From assembly GCA_016926255.1 (NCBI GenBank), contig JAFGOY010000017.1:61915-125914 (forward strand): a stretch of 64,000 nt of DNA, read 5' to 3'. Both the position numbers and the translations under genes were made by a program. Positions 16,051 to 23,075 of the stretch are shown here, one piece after another. This DNA comes from Anaerolineae bacterium (GTDB lineage Bacteria; Chloroflexota; Anaerolineae; Aggregatilineales; UBA3940). The notes under the pieces are model-generated. The model did no database searches and was not told the DNA's origin. It worked only from the letters and a program-made list of their open reading frames with translations. Position 1 is the first letter of the stretch; the number at the start of each line of letters is the position of its first letter.

Positions 16051-16959
16051 TTAGCTCCTGGTGTCCCTACCATTCGGATGCACCAGATCGTACATCTTCG
16101 GCAGGTGATCGCCGAGGACGTTCGCGTCGGTGAGCGGCTCCCAGGGCCTCCCGACTCCGCCGTATTCGTAGGTCACCACCCAGGGGGCGGCCCACACGCC
16201 GGAGTGGATGTTATCCATCGCCCAGGCGAAGTTCTCCAGGTCGGCGGCGGTCATCGGCATGTGATCCATCGTCTGCCCGGCGCGGCTGCGGAGCAGGTTC
16301 GCATCGAACCCGGCCTCGCGCAGCGTGTCGCTCCAATCGCCTTCGACGGTGCGTATCCCGGTGACGTGCAGCTCGCGCAGGCGGTCGACGGGCAGGGCGC
16401 TGATATAGGCTTTCTCCTCGATGCCGAGGCTGTAGGCGGCAAGCCGCGCGTGGGCGATATCGAGCAGAAAGCCGCAGCCGGTTTCACGGACGACCTGCGA
16501 GATCACGCCGGGCAGCATCACCGGGCGGATCATCATCTCGTAGATGTCGGGGACGTTTTCGACGATCACCCGCTCCGCGCCAAAGCGCCGCACCATCGCC
16601 TCGACATCGCGGATCAGGTTGGCGGTGATCATCTCCTCATGGGCCGGGTCGGTGGTTTCAGGAGGAATATCGGGGAGATCGCGGGAATCGATCCATAGAT
16701 GGGCGTTGATCAGCGGTGTGCCGGTTTGCTTCAACAGCTTCTCGAATGCCGTCCAGTCGGCGGGCTTCTTCGTCTCGGTGTTCAGGGCATCGTCGATGCC
16801 CAGCCCGACTTTCAGCGGGAAGTGGACGTAGACGGGGAACTCGGCCATAATCTCGTCGACGAGATCGGGCCAGGCCGGGCACTTGAACAGATCGATCGGG
16901 GCCTCACCCCGGCGGACGAGATCGGCGGCTTTCTGCGAATAGTTGACGGCGAGTTTCAT
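16051..16959 (-). CDS. DUF692-like (MNIO-type) TIM-barrel protein
   Basis: A protein of 302 residues. It reads as a TIM barrel with YVHFPLKVGLG, INAHLWIDSRD, RVIVENVPDIYE, CGFLLDIAHARLAA and LRELHVTGIR, matching the order of metal-ligand strands in DUF692 proteins such as MbnB and TglH, which are iron enzymes that modify cysteines in peptides. Assignment is moderate; a sugar-phosphate isomerase-like barrel is the alternative. I see no precursor peptide or partner protein next to it. The ATG at 16959 follows aaaggagcc; longer in-frame extensions are unlikely. The next gene begins 64 bases downstream. Confidence 0.55.
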   Translation of the reverse strand: MKLAVNYSQKAADLVRRGEAPIDLFKCPAWPDLVDEIMAEFPVYVHFPLKVGLGIDDALNTETKKPADWTAFEKLLKQTGTPLINAHLWIDSRDLPDIPPETTDPAHEEMITANLIRDVEAMVRRFGAERVIVENVPDIYEMMIRPVMLPGVISQVVRETGCGFLLDIAHARLAAYSLGIEEKAYISALPVDRLRELHVTGIRTVEGDWSDTLREAGFDANLLRSRAGQTMDHMPMTAADLENFAWAMDNIHSGVWAAPWVVTYEYGGVGRPWEPLTDANVLGDHLPKMYDLVHPNGRDTRS

Positions 16960-17090
16960 CGAGGCTCCTTTGGGCTGTCGGGGGGATTGTACCGCGAATG
17001 GGGCAGGGCGGTCGATGCGAAAACTGTACGGAATACCTGTTATTACGCGATTGTTCTCCTGGTTCGACCGGCTGGCACTTGTACGATTTC

Positions 17091-17117
17091 TTGTAAACAG
17101 TAAAATTCCTGTATAAT
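17091..17117 (+). promoter_or_regulatory. Probable promoter of the SH3b protein gene
   Basis: Perfect TATAAT at 17112-17117. The -35 is weaker: TTGTAA at 17091 with a 15-base spacer, or TTCTTG at 17088 with 18. Confidence 0.5.
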
Positions 17118-17166
17118 GGAATGCGGAAACATGCATAATAAATCAAGAAAGTGATGGGGGGCTGCT

Positions 17167-17997
17167 GTGAATCGCTCACTCAAATTAAGTCGAAGTGCTC
17201 GGATTTCGATACTGATAGTCGTTGTACTGGTTATTGCCATGCTTGTTCCGGTGATGGCCTCGGCGCAGGAGTATCCAACCGCCGTGGTGCGTACCGATGC
17301 CCTGAATGTCCGATCCGGGGCAGGCCCGGCCTATCCGGTGGTGGCGACGGTCTACTATGGTGAATACGTCTACCTGCTGGGGCGCGACAGCGCCAGCCAG
17401 TGGGTCTACGTTCGCCTGTGGGACAACGTTACCGAGGGCTGGCTGAACTCGAAGTATGTCCGCCCGGCGGTAGATGTCTCGACACTGCCGCTGATGGCGG
17501 AGGCCGAAGATTCGGCGATTGTGCTGGCCTATACGCTCAATATCCGCTCCGGCCCCGATGTCGCCTACCCGGTGGTGGGGACCGTCACCCAGTTGAATTA
17601 TGTCGAAATGCTGGAACGTGACGAGTACGGCATCTGGGTGAAAATCCGCACCTCATCGAATGTGGTCGGCTGGGTGCATACCGCGTGGCTCTCGCCGCTG
17701 TCATCGGTCAGCGGGCTGGCGCAGGCCACAGATGTTGGTGCAGTACCGGCGGGAACGGAGAATCTGGCACGGGTAACCGCCTATGCGCTGAATGTACGCT
17801 CCGGCCCCGATGTCGCCTATCCGCCTGTTGCCATCGTCTATGCACGGGATTACGTGACTCTGCTGGGGCGCGATCAATGGGGTCTGTGGGTCAAGGTCAT
17901 GACCGCATCAGGCACCCAGGGATGGGTACATACTGCCTGGCTCAACACGGGCAATATCGATATCATGGCCCTGCCCGATATGACGCCTACCTATTGA
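17167..17997 (+). CDS. Secreted protein with three bacterial SH3 domains
   Basis: A protein of 276 residues starting at GTG 17167 behind gatgggggg. A signal peptide with one hydrophobic stretch (about residues 13-33) ends at ASAQ. Three SH3b domains follow (about 37-97, 118-180, 204-263). Each has the signature L-N-[VI]-R-S-G-x-x-x-A-Y-P at its start and a W-V-x-[TS]-x-[WK]-L close, as in TALNVRSGAGPAYPVV. Such domains bind peptidoglycan or other proteins outside the cell. No catalytic domain is present, so this looks like a wall-binding or scaffold protein. Confidence 0.9.
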   Translation: MNRSLKLSRSARISILIVVVLVIAMLVPVMASAQEYPTAVVRTDALNVRSGAGPAYPVVATVYYGEYVYLLGRDSASQWVYVRLWDNVTEGWLNSKYVRPAVDVSTLPLMAEAEDSAIVLAYTLNIRSGPDVAYPVVGTVTQLNYVEMLERDEYGIWVKIRTSSNVVGWVHTAWLSPLSSVSGLAQATDVGAVPAGTENLARVTAYALNVRSGPDVAYPPVAIVYARDYVTLLGRDQWGLWVKVMTASGTQGWVHTAWLNTGNIDIMALPDMTPTY

Positions 17998-18159
17998 TCC
18001 CGGCGTCGGGCTGGTATATTAGCGGTCAACATGCAGCGATTCGGGTATGAAACCGGTTTGATTCGGGTGCGCTGCCCAGTATAATAACCGGCGAAAGACG
18101 ATCTACGTCGCAGTGAAGCGGGCGCGGGTGCAGGGCTGCCCACGCTCGCTTTTTGCGCC

Positions 18160-18201
18160 TATCGGCCACCTGGGTGATTTCTGCCTCCCCCAGGTGGCCG
18201 A
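18160..18201. repeat. Long hairpin in the gap before the first FHA gene
   Basis: Fourteen-bp perfect stem atcggccacctggg/cccaggtggccgat around a fourteen-base loop. It lacks a T-run, so it is a weak terminator candidate or an intergenic palindrome. The rest of 17998-18330 shows no gene. Confidence 0.55.
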
Positions 18202-18330
18202 TATTGGTATCAGCCACCCGGCCCAGATCAAGTTAGCACCCGCGCCTGATGATTCTGTGTTTGTTTGAGGTTATAGTTAAGTTTGAATTTATACGTCATG
18301 GGGATGGAATCATAGCGAGAGTTAATTATT

Positions 18331-18852
18331 ATGATCGAAGAAGATGTTACGCTTCACGGACACTTACCAACCGGGCAGTTAGAACTTGGCATTGATATCG
18401 ATGACTTCCTGGCAGTGGTCAACCTGGGAAAGCACCGGAATTATGCCCAGCAGTTTCAGGTTGTTCCGAATACAATGGAATCCTTTTGCGAGGGGGTCAG
18501 CTGGCAAATTGTATTGTACCCTCACCTGCATAATGCCACAGCCCTCCCCCTTGAAATTCGGGGCGATTCGATACTGGGGATCAAGACGCCTACTTCACCC
18601 GAAGTCGATATCGACCTGGCTGCATGGGATGTCCATCAGCTTGGTGTCAGCCGGAAGCACCTCTGTTTGCGACCGACGGCTCACAAATTGTATGTCTTCG
18701 ACCTGGGCAGTACCAATGGCACCTATGTCAATGGTCTACCGCTCGGTGGCAGCCAGGCATATGGCCTTAGAAATGGCGATGTGTTGACAATCGGTCAACT
18801 GCATATCACCGTCAGCCTGGTGGAAAACACTCGACCGGGTTTGGTGTCGTAG
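18331..18852 (+). CDS. FHA-domain protein 1
   Basis: A protein of 173 residues. The C-terminal 110 residues form an FHA domain, which binds phosphothreonine peptides: residues LGVSRKHLCLRP and FDLGSTNGTYVNG carry the conserved Ser-x-x-His and Ser-x-Asn-Gly-Thr contacts, and LRNGDVLTIGQ closes the fold. The N-terminal 60 residues have no known domain. The second FHA gene downstream is a clear paralogue, including in the N-terminal part (PLEIRGD, PEVDIDL). No kinase gene is nearby. There is no strong ribosome site before the ATG. Confidence 0.88.
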   Translation: MIEEDVTLHGHLPTGQLELGIDIDDFLAVVNLGKHRNYAQQFQVVPNTMESFCEGVSWQIVLYPHLHNATALPLEIRGDSILGIKTPTSPEVDIDLAAWDVHQLGVSRKHLCLRPTAHKLYVFDLGSTNGTYVNGLPLGGSQAYGLRNGDVLTIGQLHITVSLVENTRPGLVS

Positions 18853-18893
18853 GTATCGTCGCTGGTTATTTTTGATGGCAAGTTCTAGAAGAT

Positions 18894-18919
18894 CGAGGGG
18901 CGGTGAAGAGCCGCCCTCG
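18894..18919 (+). terminator. Possible terminator after FHA gene 1
   Basis: Nine-bp stem with one bulged G (cgaggg-cgg with ccgccctcg). No T-run follows, so assignment is tentative. The remainder of 18853-19081 has no gene. Confidence 0.35.
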
Positions 18920-19081
18920 CTGCTGTTCCCCGGCATCGGTCATCAGGCTGATATCCGGATCATCCACCCGGCGATGATAATTCGACCCTTAGCCTGATGT
19001 CCGAGTCCGCTGGACGGTTTAAGATTCAGTATATTGAAACCGGTTGTACCTGGAAGCCCGGATCGCGGAGGGGTCGTTTAA

Positions 19082-19582
19082 ATGACAGTAAAAAGCACCA
19101 ATCACTTTAATACAGCGCCCGATCTCCATGCTTGCGCGGCCATGGCCGTTTCACTGGGCAAGCTTCCCGCTCAGTCCGATTTTCGGGTCGTGCCGCGTGT
19201 CTGCCTCGACTGTCCGGACGGGATGCTCTGGCGCGTTGTTCTCAGCCCGCATCTGGACAATCTGCCGCTGCTCCCGCTGGAGATTCGCGGGGATGTGGTG
19301 ATGGGGCTCCGCACACCGGAAACGCCGGCAGTCGACATCGACCTGAAGAAGTGGAACGGCTACTACCTGGGGGTCAGTCGACGCCATATCTGTCTGCGCC
19401 CGACCTGGAAGCGCCTCTATATCTTCGATCTATCCAGCACCAACGGGACGTATCTCAACGGGGTGCTGCTCGGCCCCAGCCGGGCGCTGCCCCTGAGTGA
19501 CGGCGACGTGCTGACACTGGGCCATCTGCATATCGGCGTGAACCTGCTGGCGCGGCCTCATATGGATATGATTCCGCAGTAG
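19082..19582 (+). CDS. FHA-domain protein 2 (paralogue of protein 1)
   Basis: A protein of 166 residues. The FHA motifs are LGVSRRHICLRP, FDLSSTNGTYLNG and LSDGDVLTLGH. It aligns with the first FHA protein across most of its length, sharing the PLEIRGD and VDIDL segments before the FHA core, which points to a tandem duplication. Both lack a linked kinase or effector domain, so they probably act as phosphopeptide adaptors. It ends about 30 bases before a tRNA promoter. Confidence 0.88.
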   Translation: MTVKSTNHFNTAPDLHACAAMAVSLGKLPAQSDFRVVPRVCLDCPDGMLWRVVLSPHLDNLPLLPLEIRGDVVMGLRTPETPAVDIDLKKWNGYYLGVSRRHICLRPTWKRLYIFDLSSTNGTYLNGVLLGPSRALPLSDGDVLTLGHLHIGVNLLARPHMDMIPQ

Positions 19583-19610
19583 GCGGACGAGATGCAGAAT
19601 GTAAAATTAT

Positions 19611-19639
19611 TTGACAAGGTGTATCTCGCCCGATATACT
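19611..19639 (+). promoter_or_regulatory. Promoter of the initiator tRNA
   Basis: TTGACA at 19611, 17-base spacer, TATACT at 19634. Near-consensus, with the tRNA starting twelve bases after the -10. Confidence 0.85.
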
Positions 19640-19650
19640 CTGAAATCCAT

Positions 19651-19722
19651 TGCGGGGTAGAGCAGAGGCAGCTCGTCGGGCTCATAACCCGGAGGTCGGA
19701 GGTTCGAGTCCTCCCCCCGCTA
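19651..19722 (+). tRNA. Initiator tRNA-Met (CAT anticodon)
   Basis: A cloverleaf of 72 bases: acceptor gcgggg/ccccgc, D stem gagc/gctc, anticodon loop ctcataa, T arm ggagg-ttcgagt-cctcc. Features of initiator tRNA are all seen: three G:C pairs next to the anticodon loop (ggg/ccc), the A11:U24 pair, and no pairing at position 1:72 (T opposite T, where most bacteria have C opposite A). The 3' CCA is not encoded. Confidence 0.92.
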
Positions 19723-19731
19723 CTAAAAAAG

Positions 19732-19760
19732 AACCCCATCGAGAAATCGGTGGGGTTTTT
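19732..19760 (+). terminator. Terminator after the tRNA
   Basis: Ten-bp stem aaccccatcg/cggtggggtt (one G:T pair) followed by a T-run. It lies ten bases past the mature 3' end. Confidence 0.85.
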
Positions 19761-19929
19761 GATTCAGCGCCCTCCGGGAACCCGTCAGAACAATGATCGT
19801 GAATCGCGCTATAATATTCCCCGGCATTGATGTATCGAACCGGTTACCGATCACCTGGCCCTTCGATCTTCTTTCCCTCTTCTCCGTCCGGCAAACCGGT
19901 CTTCTGATATGATCTGGAACGAGGGAAAA

Positions 19930-21300
19930 ATGATAACCCAACGATGGATCGAATCAACTGCTCCTGCGATTGCGGCGCTGCTGGCCCTGCTTGTGATGGC
20001 AGGTTGTGGAACAGCCCCGGATGTCGAGTCGACATCACTACTGCCGACATCCACTCCCACGACCGGGCCGACGATCACCATCGCTCCGGCGATCACGCCG
20101 ACCCCGGCCCCGGCACTTGTTGAAACGTCGATGGATGACCTCGTGATCGACGATTTCGATGCCGTGCACAGCCCGGTCGATGGTGGCGAAAACGAGCACC
20201 TGATCTTCGGCAATATCCAGGTTCCTGATCATCCGGCAGACCTGCCGTCTGATCTGGCCGCTTTCCTGGGTCGGTGGGAGGGATACAGCTACGGCCCACC
20301 GGTCAGGAAAGACTGGAAGTACGTTTTAGTTGTTCAGGAGATCGACGAGCAAGAAGGCCGGGCGGTGCTGTGGGGAGGCACCAATCTCCAGTACCCGACC
20401 CTGCTCAATGCGATTCACTTCCGGGTGGTGCCAGGCGAGGTGCCATCGATTGAATGGGAATACACGGATGAATCCGGCCAGCAGATCGCATCGATAGCAA
20501 TCGCCCCGGATACGGGGCAGGCCATCGGCTGGCTTACGCCGGTAGAGGGCGGTGAACCCTGGGGGCCTATCGAACTGAACCGGGATCAGAGCTTCGTCGT
20601 CTATGAAGACTATCCCCAATACCTCGCCGACCTGCGGATTTATCCGGGGGAATATCACGACGAGACACTCACCGAGTCCTATGGGAAGGGTTTCCTGGTT
20701 TATCTGCCGGAAGGATACGAGGAGAACCCCGATCAGACCTGGCCGTTGATCATCTTCCTACACGGCGCTGGCGACCGGGGCGACAACCTGTACCTGCTGG
20801 CGAAGGCCAGCCCGTTCATGATGATCCGGGCGGGCAATCCGCTGCCGTTCATCATCATTGCGCCGCTGATGAGCGATACCGAGTTCTACTCGTCGTTCCC
20901 CGATAACTATTTGAATGGGGTGCTGGATCAGGCATTGGTCGACTACCGCGTCGACGAGAGTCGAATCTACGTAACCGGCCTGAGCATGGGTGGCGAGGCA
21001 ACCTATCGCTTTGCGCTGCTCCAACCCGACCGGTTCGCCGCCATCGCACCGCTGGCCGCTTACCTGTTCCACCCGTCGCCGATGGAGCCGATCAGGGATT
21101 TGCCGGTATGGGCGATTCACGGGGCCGACGACACCATCATCTCCCCGTCGACGGGCCAGGTCCCGGTCGATATGCTGAGGGCGGTGGGCGGAAACGTCGA
21201 GTTCACCGTTCTGGAAGGTCACGACCACGACGTGTGGACGGATACCTACTCCGATCCCGCCTTCTACGACTGGCTGCTTTCACATCAGCGGCCACAGTAA
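19930..21300 (+). CDS. Lipoprotein esterase/PHB-depolymerase-like hydrolase
   Basis: A protein of 456 residues starting at ATG 19930 behind gaggg; an in-frame ATG seven codons earlier is less likely. A signal peptide ends in the lipobox VMAGC, then a Thr/Pro-rich linker. Residues 95-230 form a strand-rich domain of unknown kind (FLGRWEGYSYGPP onward). Residues 240-456 are an alpha/beta hydrolase: LIIFLHGAGDRGDN (oxyanion), TGLSMGGEA (Ser nucleophile), HGADDTI (Asp) and LEGHDHDVW (His). The family includes secreted polyester and carbohydrate esterases. It is probably anchored at the outer face of the membrane. Confidence 0.85.
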   Translation: MITQRWIESTAPAIAALLALLVMAGCGTAPDVESTSLLPTSTPTTGPTITIAPAITPTPAPALVETSMDDLVIDDFDAVHSPVDGGENEHLIFGNIQVPDHPADLPSDLAAFLGRWEGYSYGPPVRKDWKYVLVVQEIDEQEGRAVLWGGTNLQYPTLLNAIHFRVVPGEVPSIEWEYTDESGQQIASIAIAPDTGQAIGWLTPVEGGEPWGPIELNRDQSFVVYEDYPQYLADLRIYPGEYHDETLTESYGKGFLVYLPEGYEENPDQTWPLIIFLHGAGDRGDNLYLLAKASPFMMIRAGNPLPFIIIAPLMSDTEFYSSFPDNYLNGVLDQALVDYRVDESRIYVTGLSMGGEATYRFALLQPDRFAAIAPLAAYLFHPSPMEPIRDLPVWAIHGADDTIISPSTGQVPVDMLRAVGGNVEFTVLEGHDHDVWTDTYSDPAFYDWLLSHQRPQ

Positions 21301-21469
21301 CCAGACCCGTGGAGAGTGTCGCATAACTCATTTTGTGAACTCTGTTCGAGCCGGACAGTCGTCGGATGGCCCTCATCCCCAACCCTTCTCCCTCATGGAA
21401 GGGTGAATCGGTCTGATTAAGTTCCCTCTCCTTGCAAGAGGGTGTCAATATGGGCAATCAGATGTAATC

Positions 21470-21503
21470 AAAGAACCCCACCGCCTGTGCGATGGGGTTC
21501 TTT
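21470..21503 (-). terminator. Terminator of the TetR gene
   Basis: Eleven-bp stem aaagaacccca/tggggttcttt with a twelve-base loop. Just beyond the stop of the - strand TetR gene. The preceding stretch 21366-21450 contains a degenerate C-rich repeat only. Confidence 0.75.
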
Positions 21504-21512
21504 GATTCGGAG

Positions 21513-22157
21513 CTATGACTCGCTCAATTCGGGGCCGCCGATGGAAAATTCAGGTGGTGGTAAGCCAAGTGAACGCTGCAAGCCCTGTACAGTCAGGCAT
21601 ATCAGACGGTCGGCCATGTATCTGGAAGAGTACGGCATGCCGTTATCCAGCCACCAGAAAATGACGCCCAGATAAGCCGAGCCAATGTAGTTAACCGCAA
21701 TATCGAGGGGAACCGGCGCATTTTCTTCATCAGGTTGCAGAAACTGTAACCAATTCATTCCCAGCCCTTCAATGTACTCCCGGACACGGGCTGCTATAAA
21801 GGGCGCGCCAGCTTCACCCAGCATTGCGTGATAGAAACTTGCATGCTCTGCGATATGATCAAAAATGCGCTCGATATTCGGCGTTGACGTTTCGGGATGT
21901 TCAGGATCGAATTCCATGGATGGGGCAGGCACAATTTTGTCGACAAGCTCATCGAACACGTTGAGCAGCAGGTCGTCCTTATCCCGGTAATGCAGGTAGA
22001 ACGTTGCACGATTCAGTGTTGCGCGGTCTGTAATGTCCTGAATCGTGATTGGCTCATAGCCGCGTTCGGTGACCAGTTCGATGAGTGCGTTGTGCAGCAG
22101 CGCGCGGGTGCGAATAACGCGCGGATCCATTTTTGCTTCCGAGTTTTTTGTAGACAT
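21513..22157 (-). CDS. TetR family transcriptional regulator
   Basis: A protein of 214 residues. The N-terminal helix-turn-helix is clear: RALLHNALIELVTERGYEPITIQDITDRATLNRATFYLHYRDKDDLL. The C-terminal ligand domain is divergent, as usual. I take ATG 22157 as the start; a GTG nine bases upstream is in frame. It is divergent from the ABC exporter genes, with a 21-bp palindrome in the shared gap, so it most likely represses the exporter and itself until an inducer binds. Confidence 0.9.
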   Translation of the reverse strand: MSTKNSEAKMDPRVIRTRALLHNALIELVTERGYEPITIQDITDRATLNRATFYLHYRDKDDLLLNVFDELVDKIVPAPSMEFDPEHPETSTPNIERIFDHIAEHASFYHAMLGEAGAPFIAARVREYIEGLGMNWLQFLQPDEENAPVPLDIAVNYIGSAYLGVIFWWLDNGMPYSSRYMADRLICLTVQGLQRSLGLPPPEFSIGGPELSES

Positions 22158-22253
22158 ATCCACCACATCTGTCGTTTAGTCAACGCTGTAACAAATCTGA
22201 TACCACGAATCTATTGAAAGTTTTATGGTATCTGGTACGATTACATAGCAACT

Positions 22254-22274
22254 TTATCGACATTGTGTCGATAA
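22254..22274. promoter_or_regulatory. Probable TetR operator
   Basis: Perfect palindrome of two nine-base half-sites, TTATCGACA and TGTCGATAA, separated by TTG. It lies 55 bases before the exporter ATG and about 100 bases from the regulator start. Confidence 0.65.
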
Positions 22275-22329
22275 GTCAACGGAATGTCGACGAATACCCT
22301 ACGAAAAATTTGAATAATCACCAGCGCCT

Positions 22330-23049
22330 ATGACGAAAAACAACGGTTCCAAACAGACTGAACAACTCATTTCACTACGCGATTTACATAAGGACTATCA
22401 CACAGCAGCAGGCCCCTTCCCGGCGTTGAAAGGGATCGATCTGAGCGTGGATCGCGGCGAGTTCCTGACCGTGATCGGCAAATCGGGAGCCGGGAAATCC
22501 ACCATGATCAACGTGATCACCGGTATTGACAGCCCGACATCAGGTGAAATCGTAATCGATGGGGCACCGATCCATGCGATGACTGAAGATCAGGTAGCGC
22601 GCTGGCGCGGCGATAATATGGGCGTGGTCTTTCAATTCTTCCAGCTGCTCCCCTCGCTCAACCTGATCGAAAACATCACGCTTGCGATGGACTTCAGGAA
22701 CTCCTATCCACTAAAAGAACGCAAAGAACGTGCATTGCATCTGCTGGAACAGGTGGGTATTGCAGAACACGCTTATAAAACACCTTCCAAAATATCCGGT
22801 GGGCAGCAGCAGCGTGTGGCTATCGCCCGCGCGCTGGCCAATGATCCACAGCTCATTCTGGCCGACGAGCCGACCGGCAACCTGGATTCAAGGACGGCAG
22901 CGGGTATTCTCGACCTGTTCGAGCAGCTTGTCGATCAGGGCAAAACGCTCCTGCTGGTCACCCACGATGAAGATATCGCCTCACGCGCAACACGCACTAT
23001 CACAATTGCCAACGGTCGAATCGTCAACGGGCACGTCGACGGCAATTAA
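22330..23049 (+). CDS. ABC transporter ATP-binding protein (MacB/LolD type)
   Basis: A protein of 239 residues. Walker [11 protein letters not shown] loop [13 protein letters not shown], signature [14 protein letters not shown] and Walker [13 protein letters not shown] are complete. The [10 protein letters not shown] and DEPTGNLDS forms are typical of the MacB/LolD/FtsE branch, which drives mechanotransmission and not substrate passage through a channel. The permease starts 26 bases downstream. I see no Shine-Dalgarno before the ATG. Confidence 0.95.
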   Translation: MTKNNGSKQTEQLISLRDLHKDYHTAAGPFPALKGIDLSVDRGEFLTVIGKSGAGKSTMINVITGIDSPTSGEIVIDGAPIHAMTEDQVARWRGDNMGVVFQFFQLLPSLNLIENITLAMDFRNSYPLKERKERALHLLEQVGIAEHAYKTPSKISGGQQQRVAIARALANDPQLILADEPTGNLDSRTAAGILDLFEQLVDQGKTLLLVTHDEDIASRATRTITIANGRIVNGHVDGN

Positions 23050-23075
23050 TCCCCCCCCTTGGAGTACAACCAGGT

